A stretch of DNA of 64,000 nucleotides from Pseudomonas sp. FP2196 (GTDB taxonomy: Bacteria; Pseudomonadota; Gammaproteobacteria; Pseudomonadales; Pseudomonadaceae). Of this stretch, positions 37,112 through 47,700 are shown in pieces. The notes beneath the pieces are model-generated. The model had not been told where the DNA came from and ran no database searches. It saw only the letters and a list, made by a program, of their open reading frames with translations. Each line of letters starts with the position of its first letter. Within the stretch, counting starts at the first letter, position 1. The stretch covers positions 3,213,501 to 3,277,500 of the forward strand of contig NZ_CP117445.1 in the NCBI RefSeq assembly GCF_030687715.1. Direction: 5' to 3'. The translations under genes and the position numbers were made by a program.

Positions 37112-37623
37112 CGGTATTTACCCGGTATCAAAAGTTTCATGCCGCGCAAACCGAACATCAGTCGCACGACAATTCATCAATAAGTAATAGACATTCAGAT
37201 GCTAACACTTACAAATCTGTAGTCACTTGAAACACTTAAGCTATAAAAAACCGTCAAATGCAGACGTGTCGCCTCAAGCGACTGTAATCATTGATGTTTT
37301 TCTTTCATTTGAGATTCCTAGGAAACTTCCCACAACGTCCCACGACAAATGAGTACAAGAAAAAGAGAAGCAGTTTCCGAATAAACCTACAACAATTAAA
37401 CAGTAGTGGGCGCAACCAACAGAGTGGGTCGGGTTATTACGCGTAGGGCAAATCGAATGCACAGCCATGACTCATTCCTTGAGATGAAAGTAATCATTCA
37501 ATTATCAGGGCTTATATTGCGATTAGAAGATACAGATCGAGAGTAAAAACCAGTTCAGTTACTGAACGATACCCGGTACAGCACCGGGCGCTTGGTTCTT
37601 CAGGGGGGTGGGATGAACACACA
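37112..37623. other. AT-rich intergenic region without a convincing gene
   Basis: About 510 bases with distinctly lower GC than the flanks. It contains small hairpins (GTCGC/GCGAC near 37268, GTTCAG/CTGAAC near 37553, CCCGGT/ACCGGG near 37571) and one minus-strand frame of 64 codons (37274-37468) with no ribosome binding site or protein-like composition. It should hold the promoter of the 488-residue protein gene. I see nothing else in it. Confidence 0.5.
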
Positions 37624-37647
37624 AGAGTCCGTGGGGCCACGGACTCT
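37624..37647. terminator. Probable terminator of mexS
   Basis: A 24-base palindrome, AGAGTCCGTGG / CCACGGACTCT with a two-base centre, lies 11 bases after the mexS stop. The minus strand continues TTGTGTGTTC, which is only partly T-rich. Confidence 0.7.
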
Positions 37648-37658
37648 GATTGCTGGCT

Positions 37659-38681
37659 TTACGCTGGTTCGACTTGCAGAGCGACCCGCTCGCGGCAAGG
37701 GCATTCGTCCATGTAACGATGTGCCTCGACGAACTCATTGAACGGGAACACACGGGTCTTGAGTGGCAGCAAAACACGATCAGCGGTCAACTGGTTGATG
37801 TCACGCAAGGCACGCTGCACGGCGACGTGATCCTGGGTGATGCCTAACTCCGGCTTACCGGTGAAGTTGCCGATGCAGTGCACGAAGAACTGGATGTTCT
37901 TCTGGAACGCTGCGCACGCCGGGAACGGCGTCTGGTTGCCACCCTGCAGGCCGTAAAGAACCAGGCTGCCACGCGGCGCCAGAACATCGCCAAGCAGCGA
38001 CATCTGCGGACCGCCGAGACCATCGAAAACCACGTCTACGCCACGGTTTTCAGTGATCTTGTTGATTCGCATCAACAGATCTTCCTCTTCGGTGACAATC
38101 ACCTTTTCTGCACCGAGTGAGAGCAGGTATTCGCGCTCTTCCGCCTGTTTGGTGGCAGCAATCACCCGCACACCCATCGCCTTGCCCAGTTGAACAAACG
38201 AAGGGCCGGCGCAATGGCTGGCGTCAGTGACCAGGGCAAATTGCCCGGGTTTGACCCGCGCCAGATCGGCGTAAGCGAAATAGGCGATCAGCAGCGGTGT
38301 GTAATGCACACTGGCTTCAATCGGGCTGAGCACATCCGGATATCGGGTCAGCGCGGTACGCGGGAGTACAATCGACTCACCGTAGACCGGATAGTCGTTC
38401 GGACTCTCGGCCGGAAAACTGGCGACCTTGTCACCGACTGACAGATCTTCGACATCAGCACCCACCGCCGTAACCACGCCAGCCATTTCATGGCCAAGCC
38501 CGGAGGGCAGGCGTGCCTGGGACGACGCCAGATTCTGACGCCACAGCGTGTCATACCAGCTGATGCCGATAGCCTCGACACGCACCTGCACTTCGCCAGG
38601 ACCTGGCTGAGCGGCCGCATGCTCTTCGCATTTGAGCACCTCGGCCGGACCAAACTTGTGAAAACGGATCGTGCGGGACAT
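37659..38681 (-). CDS. mexS: MexS, zinc-type alcohol dehydrogenase/quinone oxidoreductase
   Basis: A 340-residue medium-chain dehydrogenase. The N-terminal GroES-like domain (ISWYDTLWRQ, GHEMAGVV) and a Rossmann-type NADPH domain (about 140-270, DGLGGPQMSLLGD) are present. The glycine-rich dinucleotide loop is unusual (TDASHCAGPSFVQLGK). Size, divergent arrangement with a MexT-like gene, and sequence as recalled match MexS, which detoxifies electrophiles and whose loss turns on MexT. The ATG at 38681 follows GAGG by 6 bases; a TTG at 38696 is less likely. Confidence 0.9.
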   Translation of the reverse strand: MSRTIRFHKFGPAEVLKCEEHAAAQPGPGEVQVRVEAIGISWYDTLWRQNLASSQARLPSGLGHEMAGVVTAVGADVEDLSVGDKVASFPAESPNDYPVYGESIVLPRTALTRYPDVLSPIEASVHYTPLLIAYFAYADLARVKPGQFALVTDASHCAGPSFVQLGKAMGVRVIAATKQAEEREYLLSLGAEKVIVTEEEDLLMRINKITENRGVDVVFDGLGGPQMSLLGDVLAPRGSLVLYGLQGGNQTPFPACAAFQKNIQFFVHCIGNFTGKPELGITQDHVAVQRALRDINQLTADRVLLPLKTRVFPFNEFVEAHRYMDECPCRERVALQVEPA

Positions 38682-38740
38682 CGCAAACCTCGTCAAAGTA
38701 ACCTCTAATGCCCCGAACTCTATCTGGGCTTTCGACCCAA

Positions 38741-38782
38741 GACTATCAGTGGCTATTAATAGTCGACATGCCTGTCATTGAT
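38741..38782. promoter_or_regulatory. Candidate MexT operator between mexS and mexT
   Basis: GACTAT-N12-ATAGTC (38741-38764) is a perfect interrupted palindrome. Overlapping it, the minus strand reads ATCA-N15-ACTAT (38782-38759). This keeps both ends of the MexT consensus as I remember it (ATCA-N5-GTCGAT-N4-ACYAT) but only the last AT of its core. It sits about 80 bases from the mexS ATG, where a LysR-type site would be expected. Confidence 0.5.
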
Positions 38783-38951
38783 TCCGCAGTATGGGCGGTA
38801 TTGGCAAAATCCTTGAAAAAACTGCTCACACCGTCGCAGTAAAGCTGAATTTTCCGGTGCAGAGTACCAGCCTTTCCCCGTAAGATTCATGCCGGCCATT
38901 GTTCTCATATGGTCGCCCTCGTCAAGCTTGATGACTCTGCCAGGACTCCAG

Positions 38952-39866
38952 ATGAATCGTAATGACCTGCGTCGTGTCGACCTGAACCTGTTGATCGTAT
39001 TCGAAACATTGATGCACGAACGCAGTGTGACCCGTGCCGCCGAGAAATTGTTCCTCGGCCAGCCGGCGATCAGTGCGGCGCTTTCGCGCCTGCGCGGCCT
39101 GTTCGATGATCCTTTGTTCGTCCGCACCGGCCGGAGCATGGAACCGTCCGCCCGTGCCGTGGAAATCTTCGCCCTGCTCTCGCCCGCCCTCGACTCGATT
39201 TCGACCGCGGTCAGCCGTGCCGCGGAATTCGACCCGGCAACCAGCACTTCGGTGTTTCGCATCGGTTTGTCCGATGACGTTGAATTCGCGCTGCTGCCAA
39301 TGCTGCTCAAACGTCTGCGGGCCGAATCCCCGGGGATTGTGCTGGTAGTGCGTCGGGTCAATTACATTCTGATGCCGGGTTTGCTGGCATCCGGCGAAAT
39401 CTCCATCGGCGTCAGCTACACCACCGATTTGCCGGCCAACGCCAAGCGCAAAGTCTTGCGACGCAGTGCGCCAAAGCTGCTGCGCGCCGACACCGTACCC
39501 GGCCCGCTCAGCCTCGACGATTACTGCGCCCGGCCGCATGCGCTGGTGTCGTTCGCTGGCGACCTCAGCGGCTTCGTGGATGAGGAACTGGAGAAACTCG
39601 GCCGCAAACGCCATGTGGTACTGGCCGTGCCGCAGTTCAATGGTTTGAGTACATTACTCGCGGGCACTGACATTGTGGCCACCGTGCCGGACTACACCGC
39701 TGATGCACTGACGGCGGCTGGCGGTGTTCGCGCGGAAGATCCGCCGCTACCGACACGCACGTTTGAATTGCACATGGCTTGGCGGGGTTCGCAGGATAAC
39801 GATCCGGGTGAGCGTTGGTTGAGGTCGCGGATTCAGATGTTCTTTGGCGACCCGGACAGTCTTTGA
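38952..39866 (+). CDS. mexT: MexT, LysR-type activator
   Basis: A 304-residue LysR regulator. The N-terminal winged helix (HERSVTRAAEKLFLGQPAISAALSRL, about 22-48) and the effector domain are intact. The text as recalled is nearly that of P. aeruginosa MexT from MNRNDLRRVDLNLL to FFGDPDSL. MexT activates mexEF-oprN and mexS under electrophile or disulfide stress. The frame is uninterrupted, so it should be functional. The ATG at 38952 follows AGGA by 7 bases. It is divergent from mexS across 270 bases. Unlike in P. aeruginosa, mexE is not the next gene downstream. Confidence 0.93.
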   Translation: MNRNDLRRVDLNLLIVFETLMHERSVTRAAEKLFLGQPAISAALSRLRGLFDDPLFVRTGRSMEPSARAVEIFALLSPALDSISTAVSRAAEFDPATSTSVFRIGLSDDVEFALLPMLLKRLRAESPGIVLVVRRVNYILMPGLLASGEISIGVSYTTDLPANAKRKVLRRSAPKLLRADTVPGPLSLDDYCARPHALVSFAGDLSGFVDEELEKLGRKRHVVLAVPQFNGLSTLLAGTDIVATVPDYTADALTAAGGVRAEDPPLPTRTFELHMAWRGSQDNDPGERWLRSRIQMFFGDPDSL

Positions 39867-39897
39867 AGAAACTTGCCTGAGGGTGCTTCCGAGCCAT

Positions 39898-39940
39898 GAG
39901 TGGCGTTACCCGTTGACGCCACTCGCTCAAGTACCACTTG
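39898..39940. terminator. Hairpin region between mexT and the MFS gene
   Basis: GAGTGGCGT / ACGCCACTC (9-bp stem, 39898-39924) followed by CAAGT-ACC-ACTTG. It lies between convergent genes. There is no T-run, so termination is likely but not proven. Confidence 0.5.
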
Positions 39941-39955
39941 AAGCCATCTCTGGCA

Positions 39956-41146
39956 TCAAGGAGCCGGAGCGGAAGCAGGCCGAATGAAGCGGTAGATCGA
40001 CAGGCAGTAGAACAACAGCGCAGACGCCGCCAGCATGCCACCTACTATCCCTACATAAGCAAACCCCAACTGGCCGCCTACCCAGCTTCCCAGCAGTGCG
40101 CCGCCGCCGATGCCGATGTTGTAGATCCCTGAAAACATCGCCATCGCCACATCGGTGGCGTCCGAAGCCAGCACCAGAACCTTCGACTGCAACGCCAGCC
40201 CAAATCCCATGATCGCCATGCCCCAGAACAGACTCAGCACGCCCAGATACGAAACCTCGCCGCTCAATGGCAGCAGCAACAACAGGCACAGCGCGAGCAC
40301 CACCACGGTGACGATCAGGAAGCGCTGCGGGTTATAGCTGTGCAGCCAACTGAACAGCAGCGATCCGAAAATACCTGCACCACCGAATAACAGCAGGATG
40401 AGTGTTACTGCATCGCCACTCAAACCCGCCACTCCTTCAACGAACGGCTCGATATAGCTGTAAGCGGTGAACTGGGCAGTCACTACCATTGCCGTCAGGA
40501 TGTACACCGCCACCAGCGCAGGTCGTTTGAACAACAAAGGCAGGCTTCTCAGGGAGCCTGAGTTTTGACTCGGCAGCAACGGTAGAACCTTGGCGAGGCA
40601 CAACACCAGCGTGGCCGCCAAACCAGCGATCACCATGAAGGTCGTGCGCCAGCCCATGGCTTCGCCCAACAACCGACCGAGGGGTATGCCCAGCACCATC
40701 GCCAGCGAAGTACCGGTTGCCAGCAAACCCAAGGCTTGGACTTGCTTGCCCGGTGGCGCCAGACGCACGGCCAGCGAAGCGGTGATCGACCAGAACAGTG
40801 CATGTGCCAACGCCACACCGATACGGCTGACCAACAGGACAGCGAAGCTTGTCGCGAAACTCGACAACACGTGACTGACGATGAACATCCCAAACAGCAC
40901 GATCAACAGTTTGCGCCTCTCGATGTTACGCGTGAGCAGCATGATCGGCAGCGATGTCAGCGACACCACCCAGGCATAGATCGTCAGCATCAAACCGACC
41001 TGCGCCGACGACATGTCGAAGCTGCTGCCGATCGAACTCAACAGGCCAACAGGCACAAACTCAGTGGTGTTGAACACAAACGCTGCCAGTGCCAACGCAA
41101 TCACCGCGTACCAATTACGATTAGTTGTAGCCGTTGAATTGCTCAT
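39956..41146 (-). CDS. Major facilitator exporter, SotB/YdeA-like
   Basis: A 396-residue membrane protein with about twelve hydrophobic segments. The family signature at the first helix ([14 protein letters not shown]) is that of the sugar/arabinose efflux transporters SotB/YdeA. The A-type loop motif is reduced to [10 protein letters not shown]. The likely role is proton-driven export of sugars, drugs or similar small molecules. It is oppositely oriented between mexT and the pump genes. Its start at 41146 faces the dipeptidase gene across 327 bases. Confidence 0.88.
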   Translation of the reverse strand: MSNSTATTNRNWYAVIALALAAFVFNTTEFVPVGLLSSIGSSFDMSSAQVGLMLTIYAWVVSLTSLPIMLLTRNIERRKLLIVLFGMFIVSHVLSSFATSFAVLLVSRIGVALAHALFWSITASLAVRLAPPGKQVQALGLLATGTSLAMVLGIPLGRLLGEAMGWRTTFMVIAGLAATLVLCLAKVLPLLPSQNSGSLRSLPLLFKRPALVAVYILTAMVVTAQFTAYSYIEPFVEGVAGLSGDAVTLILLLFGGAGIFGSLLFSWLHSYNPQRFLIVTVVVLALCLLLLLPLSGEVSYLGVLSLFWGMAIMGFGLALQSKVLVLASDATDVAMAMFSGIYNIGIGGGALLGSWVGGQLGFAYVGIVGGMLAASALLFYCLSIYRFIRPASAPAP

Positions 41147-41416
41147 TGAAGGGCGTATTACTCACTCGAAAATCGCGAACGTTTATGCTTACCCGTCGGC
41201 CAAAACCTCAGGCGACCGGTAGTTCGCAGGGGACCTGCACTATAAAGAAAAAGTGAATCGATCGTCGACGACCAGCGTCCGCTGCGGGCCCGAAAAGAGT
41301 TCGATGGCTGAGCCAGAACCCACTTTCGTTTGTGCGTCGCTTTTGCATTTCTGTGCGACAAATCCCGTTTCAGGGCTCCCGCGATGCTCTACAGCAGTGT
41401 TAGTTTGTAAGTGTAT

Positions 41417-41436
41417 GTGTCTCATCGTTGAGACAC
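41417..41436. promoter_or_regulatory. Perfect palindrome upstream of the M20 peptidase gene
   Basis: GTGTCTCA-TCGT-TGAGACAC, an 8-bp perfect stem ending 37 bases before the ATG. It could be an operator or a 5' UTR hairpin. The rest of the 41147-41473 interval shows no gene. Confidence 0.5.
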
Positions 41437-41473
41437 TCCCAACTCACTGCCCTGCAAAGGAATGCCCTTCGTA

Positions 41474-43213
41474 ATGAATTTCCCTTTCAAAAAACTCGCC
41501 GCAGCGACCTTGATGCTGGCGGGGCTGTCAGCTTTCACCGCACCGGCTCAGGCCAATATCACTCCACAGCAAAGCGCTGAAATCCTCAAAACCTTCAAGG
41601 CCGAATCGACCACCGATTTCCGCCAGTTCCTCGGCAGCCTGGCCAAAAGCGATCTGGCCAAGACTGCTGATATCGGTCCGGCCATTGGCGCTTTTCTCAA
41701 CAACAAAACGCTGACGGCTGAACAGCAGAACGAGATCTATCGCCTGCTCGGCCTCTATACACGCGTGAAATACAGCGCGGCGGCCACCGAGACGCTGCGC
41801 GAACTGGTCGAGATCCCGACCTATCGCAAGGACGGCATTGCTCAGCACGAAAACCCGGAGTTCATCAAGATCGGCGAGAAGATCAAAAGCCTGGCTAAGT
41901 CTTTCAATCTGAATTTCCGCAACATCGACAACCGCGTCTATGAGATCTCTCTCGAAGGCACGGGCGATGAAGTGGTTGGCATTCATGCACACGCCGACGT
42001 AGTTCCGGTAACGCCGGAGAATTGGGTATTGAAGGACGGCACCCGCCTCGACCCGTTCAAGATCACCCTGATAGGTGATCGCATGTATGGCCGCGGCACC
42101 GAAGATGACAAAAACGGCATCGTGGTGACGATGTATGCCATGAAGGTCATCAAGGACGAAAAACTGCCACTGGCGCGCAATTTCAAGCTATTGGTGGACA
42201 CCACTGAAGAAACCACCGGCGACGCGATCCCCTACTACTTCGAGCGCAATCCGACGCCAAACTACAACCTGGCGCTGGACGGTGGTTACCCAGTGGTGAT
42301 TGCCGAGAAAGGTTACGGCACGGTCATGGCCAACTTCGCCAAACGCAAGGGCGAAGGCAAAGGTGCGGAAATCATTTCGATGACCGGTGGCCTGGCGACC
42401 AACCAGATTCCTTCCGTATCGGTCGCCACACTGCTCTCCGACAAGCCTGCCGAACTGGCTGCCAGCCTGCAAAAGGCCGGTGCCGAATACGCCAAACGCA
42501 ATGGGGGCAACTTTGAGGTGGCGGCGAAGGTCGACGGCAAAGATGTCAAGCTGACGGTAACGGGCGTATCCGCACACTCCTCCGAACCCGAGTCCGGGGT
42601 CAATCCGGTGGCGCGAATGCTCGACTTCATCAATAGCCTTGATGGCCGAGTCGCGCTCAAGCACAACCACATTACCGATGCTGCACGCTACGCCGCGGAC
42701 AATTGGGGCCTGGATTACCTTGGCAACAAACTGGGGGTCGGTTTTTCCGATGCCTTCATGGGGCCGCTGACTACGTCGCTGACCTACGTCGGGATGGATG
42801 AAAAGATCTTCAAACTTGCAGTCAACCTGCGCGTTCCGAAGGGCAAATCGCCTGAGAAGCTCAAAGCAGAAATCGCCGAAAAGCTGGCGGTCTGGAGCAA
42901 GAAGAGCCATGTCGCCGTAGCTTTCGACTATTCGATTGCCGAGCCGATGTACCGCAATCCTGAGGGTGAGTGGGTCAAGACGCTGCTGGCGGTTGCCACG
43001 GAAAACCTGGGCATGAAACATGAGTTCGGCACTTCCGCCGGTGCTACCTCGGTGCATGAATTGCCCAACGGTGTGCAATTCGGGCTGGCCAGGCCAGAGG
43101 TCAAGTACACCGGCCACACTGATGGTGAATTCAAGACCGTGGATCAGTTCCAGCTCGATCTGCAGATCGTGACGGAAATGATTGCGCGGATCGGTCAGTT
43201 GCCGAAACTCTGA
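41474..43213 (+). CDS. Exported M20-family dipeptidase (PepV-like)
   Basis: A 579-residue metallopeptidase with a signal peptide (MNFPFKKLAAATLMLAGL...APAQA), so periplasmic. A ~100-residue helical extension precedes the M20 fold. Zinc ligands and catalytic residues are visible in HAHADVVP (His173, Asp175), GRGTEDDKNG (bridging Asp about 211) and VDTTEETTG (paired Glu about 245). The long lid domain insertion and C-terminal GHTDGE fit the PepV/carnosinase-like dipeptidases. The ATG at 41474 is chosen over 41462, because AAAGGA abuts the earlier one too closely. A strong terminator follows. Confidence 0.9.
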   Translation: MNFPFKKLAAATLMLAGLSAFTAPAQANITPQQSAEILKTFKAESTTDFRQFLGSLAKSDLAKTADIGPAIGAFLNNKTLTAEQQNEIYRLLGLYTRVKYSAAATETLRELVEIPTYRKDGIAQHENPEFIKIGEKIKSLAKSFNLNFRNIDNRVYEISLEGTGDEVVGIHAHADVVPVTPENWVLKDGTRLDPFKITLIGDRMYGRGTEDDKNGIVVTMYAMKVIKDEKLPLARNFKLLVDTTEETTGDAIPYYFERNPTPNYNLALDGGYPVVIAEKGYGTVMANFAKRKGEGKGAEIISMTGGLATNQIPSVSVATLLSDKPAELAASLQKAGAEYAKRNGGNFEVAAKVDGKDVKLTVTGVSAHSSEPESGVNPVARMLDFINSLDGRVALKHNHITDAARYAADNWGLDYLGNKLGVGFSDAFMGPLTTSLTYVGMDEKIFKLAVNLRVPKGKSPEKLKAEIAEKLAVWSKKSHVAVAFDYSIAEPMYRNPEGEWVKTLLAVATENLGMKHEFGTSAGATSVHELPNGVQFGLARPEVKYTGHTDGEFKTVDQFQLDLQIVTEMIARIGQLPKL

Positions 43214-43224
43214 TCATGAAATTC

Positions 43225-43255
43225 GAACCCGCCGCACCGGCGGGTTCTTCTTTTT
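43225..43255 (+). terminator. Rho-independent terminator of the dipeptidase gene
   Basis: Stem GAACCCGCCG / CGGCGGGTTC with a CAC loop followed by TTCTTTTT, 12 bases after the stop. It isolates the dipeptidase transcript from mexE. Confidence 0.93.
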
Positions 43256-43315
43256 AATCGCCCCATAATCCTCTTCTCTCAACCTCAGCCCTGATCGTTG
43301 CAAAGCAGACAACAC

Positions 43316-43339
43316 AGCATTACCATCGACGAGATTGAT
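43316..43339. promoter_or_regulatory. Candidate MexT binding site upstream of mexE
   Basis: On the minus strand the site reads ATCA-N5-GTCGAT-N4-ATGCT. It matches exactly the first two blocks of the recalled MexT consensus (ATCA-N5-GTCGAT-N4-ACYAT) at the right spacing, with a poor last block. It lies about 147 bases before the mexE ATG, suitable for LysR-type activation. Confidence 0.6.
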
Positions 43340-43485
43340 AGCCACCTAACGAAAGGTGCATGCTAGAGGGCTGGCTCGACTCTTATATCATTCCGAATGA
43401 TAGTTACCTTTGCTTCATTCGATTCGTGCCATACCACCCCGCCGATCATCATCCGCCCATCTTCAATACATTGGCGGATGCATCC

Positions 43486-44739
43486 ATGGAACAGTCACTC
43501 AAACATTTGCGCTTCCCGTTGGCCATGTTGGCCGTACTGGTGATGAGCGCCTGCGGCAAGACTCCGGAGACTGCCGCCACCCTGCCCGCTGCCAAAGTCA
43601 GCGTGGCCAAAGTGCTGGAACAACCGGTCAACGAGTGGGACGAATTCACCGGGCGCCTTGAAGCGCCGGAAACCGTTGAAATCCGTCCACGGGTCTCCGG
43701 CCAGATCGACGATGTCGCTTTCACTGAGGGCGCACTGGTCAAGAAAGGCGACCTGCTGTTCCAGATCGACCCCCGTCCGTTCCAGGCTGAAGTTCGCCGC
43801 CTCGAAGCCCTGGTTGCCCAATCCCGTGCCAACGCCACCCGCAGTGAAAACGAAGCCGGACGCGGTGAACGTCTGCGCGCCAGCAACGCCATCTCCGCCG
43901 AGTTGGCCGACTCGCGCACCAGCGCTGCACAAGAAGCCCGCGCCGCCGTCGGTGCACTGCAAGCGCAACTGGATCTGGCCAAACTGAACCTGAGCTTTAC
44001 CCGCGTCACTTCGCCGATCAGCGGCCGCGTCAGCCGTGCCGAAATCACCGCCGGCAACCTGGTGACCGCCGACACCACAGCGCTCACCAGCGTGGTGTCC
44101 ACCGACAAGGTCTACGCCTACTTCGACGCCGACGAGCGTGTGTTCCTCAAATACACCCAACTCGCCCGTCAGGGTCAGCGCGGTGCCACTACACCGGTGT
44201 ACATGGGCCTGTCGAATGAAGATGGCAACCCGCACCTGGGCCAGATGAACTTCGTCGACAACCAGGTCAATCCGAAAACCGGCACCATCCGTGGTCGCGC
44301 GGTGTTCGACAACAGCGACGGCAACTACACCCCAGGCCTGTATGCAAGGCTGAAACTGGTCGGCAGCGGCACTTACAACGCCATGCTGATCAACGACGAG
44401 GCCGTCGGTACCGATCTGGGCAAGAAGTTCGTGCTGGTAATGGATGCGGACAACAAAACCGCCTACCGCCCAGTTGAACTCGGTCCGAAGATCGAGGGCC
44501 TGCGCATCGTCCGTACCGGCCTGAACAAGGACGACACGATCATCGTCAAGGGTCTGCAACGGGTTCGTCCTGGCTCACCGGTCACCCCTGAAGTGGTGCC
44601 GATGGCCAGCGAGCAAACCCTCGCGGCACTCGCTCAACAACGTCAAGCGCTGGAAGCCAGCAACCTGCCAAAAGTCGCCCCAGCCAAAGGCGCGTCCGGT
44701 TCGGTTGTGAAGCTGGCTGCTACGAACCCACGCGGTTAA
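43486..44739 (+). CDS. mexE: MexE, RND efflux periplasmic adaptor
   Basis: A 417-residue lipoprotein adaptor. The lipobox VMSAC follows a short signal sequence. Barrel-sandwich halves (VSGQIDDVAFTEGALVKKGD and TSPISGRVSRAEITAGNLV) flank an alpha hairpin (about 100-170). A beta-barrel (VYAYFDADERVFLKY) and membrane-proximal domain follow. Length and order fit MexE of the MexEF-OprN pump. The ATG at 43486 has GGCGGA upstream; the open frame extends further 5' without a credible start. The gap to mexF is 15 bases. Confidence 0.93.
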   Translation: MEQSLKHLRFPLAMLAVLVMSACGKTPETAATLPAAKVSVAKVLEQPVNEWDEFTGRLEAPETVEIRPRVSGQIDDVAFTEGALVKKGDLLFQIDPRPFQAEVRRLEALVAQSRANATRSENEAGRGERLRASNAISAELADSRTSAAQEARAAVGALQAQLDLAKLNLSFTRVTSPISGRVSRAEITAGNLVTADTTALTSVVSTDKVYAYFDADERVFLKYTQLARQGQRGATTPVYMGLSNEDGNPHLGQMNFVDNQVNPKTGTIRGRAVFDNSDGNYTPGLYARLKLVGSGTYNAMLINDEAVGTDLGKKFVLVMDADNKTAYRPVELGPKIEGLRIVRTGLNKDDTIIVKGLQRVRPGSPVTPEVVPMASEQTLAALAQQRQALEASNLPKVAPAKGASGSVVKLAATNPRG

Positions 44740-44754
44740 GGGACGATAACTCCG

Positions 44755-47700
44755 ATGAATTTTTCCCAATTCTTCATTTCACGGCCGATCTTCGCAGCGG
44801 TGTTGTCGCTGTTGATCCTGATCGCCGGCGCGATCTCGCTGTTCCAGTTGCCGATCAGCGAATACCCGGAAGTCGTGCCACCAACCGTGGTGGTACGTGC
44901 CAACTTCCCGGGCGCCAACCCTAAAGTTATCGGTGAGACCGTGGCCGCTCCGCTGGAGCAAGCCATTACCGGTGTCGAAAACATGCTGTACATGTCCTCG
45001 CAGTCCACTGCTGACGGCAAGATCACGCTGACGATCACCTTCGCCCTGGGCACTGACCTGGATAATGCGCAGGTGCAGGTGCAAAACCGCGTGACCCGTA
45101 CCGAACCGAAGCTTCCCGAGGAAGTGACGCGCATCGGTATCACCGTCGACAAGGCATCACCCGACCTGACCATGGTTGTGCACTTGACCTCGCCGGACAA
45201 GCGCTACGACATGCTCTATCTGTCCAACTACGCAATCCTGAACATCAAGGATGAGCTCGCGCGTCTGGGTGGTGTCGGTGATGTGCAGTTGTTCGGCATG
45301 GGCGATTACTCGCTACGTGTGTGGCTCGATCCGAACAAGACCGCTTCGCGTAACCTGACTGCGACCGATGTAGTCACCGCAATTCGCGAACAGAACCGTC
45401 AGGTGGCTGCCGGCCAACTGGGTGCGCCCCCTGCCCCGACTGCACAAAGCTTCCAGCTGTCGGTCAACACTCAGGGCCGTCTGGTAACTGAAGAAGAGTT
45501 CGAGAACATCATCATTCGCGCAGGCGACAACGGTGAAATCACTCGGCTCAAAGACATTGCTCGCGTCGAACTGGGCTCCAGCCAATACGCCCTGCGTTCG
45601 TTGCTGAACAACCAACCTGCCGTGGCCATCCCGATCTTCCAGCGTCCAGGCTCCAACGCCATCGATATCTCGAACGACGTTCGGGCGAAGATGGACGAGT
45701 TGAAGAAAGGCTTCCCGCAGGGCATGGATTACAGCATCGTTTATGACCCGACGATCTTCGTGCGCGGCTCGATCGAAGCGGTAGTTCATACCCTCTTCGA
45801 AGCGCTGATCCTCGTGGTGCTGGTGGTGATTCTGTTCCTGCAAACATGGCGCGCCTCGATCATTCCGTTGGTGGCGGTGCCGGTATCGTTGATCGGTACG
45901 TTTGCGGTGATGCACCTGTTTGGTTTCTCGCTCAACGCGCTGTCACTGTTCGGCCTGGTACTGGCCATCGGTATCGTGGTGGACGATGCCATCGTGGTGG
46001 TAGAGAACGTCGAACGGAACATCGAACTTGGCTTGAACCCGGTAGAAGCCACAAAACGCGCCATGCGTGAGGTGACCGGCCCGATCATTGCGACGGCACT
46101 GGTGCTATGTGCGGTGTTTGTTCCGGCGGCTTTCATCTCCGGCCTCACGGGTCAGTTCTATAAGCAGTTCGCTTTGACCATTGCCATTTCGACAGTGATC
46201 TCGGCATTCAACTCGCTGACCCTGTCGCCAGCGCTGGCCGCTGTGTTGCTGAAAAGTCACGACGCGCCGAAAGACCGCTTCTCCAAGGTTCTCGACAAGA
46301 TCTTCGGTGGCTGGTTGTTCCGTCCGTTCAACCGTTTCTTCGACCGTGCCAGCCATGGCTACGTCGGCACCGTGCGCCGGGTTATCCGCGGCAGCGGCAT
46401 CGCCCTGTTGCTGTATGCAGGCCTGATGGTGCTGACCTTCTTCGGTTTCTCCAGCACCCCGACCGGATTCGTACCTGGCCAAGACAAACAATACCTGGTG
46501 GCCTTCGCACAGTTGCCGGATGCCTCGAGCCTGGATCGCACCGAAGACGTGATCAAGCGCATGTCCGATCTGGCCCTGAAACAGCCAGGCGTGGAAAGCG
46601 CCGTAGCGTTCCCGGGCCTGTCGATCAACGGCTTCACCAACAGCCCGAACGCCGGCATCGTGTTCGTCACCCTGAAACCGTTCGACGAGCGTAAAGACCC
46701 GAGCATGTCCGCCGGCGCGATTGCAGGTGCCTTGAACGGCCAGTACGCGAACATTCAAGAGGCGTACATGGCGATCTTCCCGCCACCGCCGGTACAAGGT
46801 CTGGGCACCATTGGTGGTTTCCGCCTGCAAATCGAAGACCGGGGCAACCTGGGCTACGACGAGCTGTACAAAGAAACCATGAACATCATCAACAAGAGCC
46901 ACAGCGTGCCGGAACTGGCGGGCCTGTTCACCAGTTACACCGTGAACGTGCCGCAGGTCGATGCAGCCATCGATCGTGAAAAAGCCAAGACCCATGGCGT
47001 TGCGGTCAGCGACATCTTCGACACCCTGCAGATCTATCTGGGTTCGCTGTATGCCAACGACTTCAACCGTTTCGGCCGCACTTATCAGGTCAACGTCCAG
47101 GCCGAACAACAGTTCCGCCTCGAATCCGATCAGATCGGTCAGTTGAAAGTGCGTAACAACAAAGGCGAAATGATCCCGCTGGCGACCTTCATCAAGGTCA
47201 GCGACACCTCGGGGCCGGATCGCGTGATGCACTACAACGGCTTCATTACCGCAGAAATCAACGGCGCGGCCGCCCCAGGCTACAGCTCCGGCCAAGCGGA
47301 AAAAGCCATCGAGAAACTGCTCAAGGATGAACTTCCGAACGGCATGACCTACGAGTGGACCGACCTGACCTACCAGCAGATTCTTTCCGGCAACACTGCG
47401 CTGTTCGTGTTCCCGCTCTGCGTACTGCTGGCGTTCCTGGTACTTGCTGCTCAATACGAAAGCTGGAGCCTGCCACTGGCGGTGATCCTGATCGTACCGA
47501 TGACCCTGCTGTCGGCCATCACTGGTGTGATCATCTCTGGCGGTGACAACAACATCTTCACTCAGATCGGCTTGATCGTACTGGTGGGGCTTGCCTGCAA
47601 GAACGCGATTCTGATCGTCGAGTTCGCCAAGGATAAACAGGAAGAAGGTCTCGACCCGCTCGCGGCGGTACTGGAAGCCTGCCGTCTGCGTCTGCGGCCG

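Noticed and set aside
37274..37468. A possible 64-residue minus-strand protein in the AT-rich gap
   Set aside because: There is no ribosome binding site, the composition is random-looking with scattered Cys and His, and it is not in line with any neighbour.
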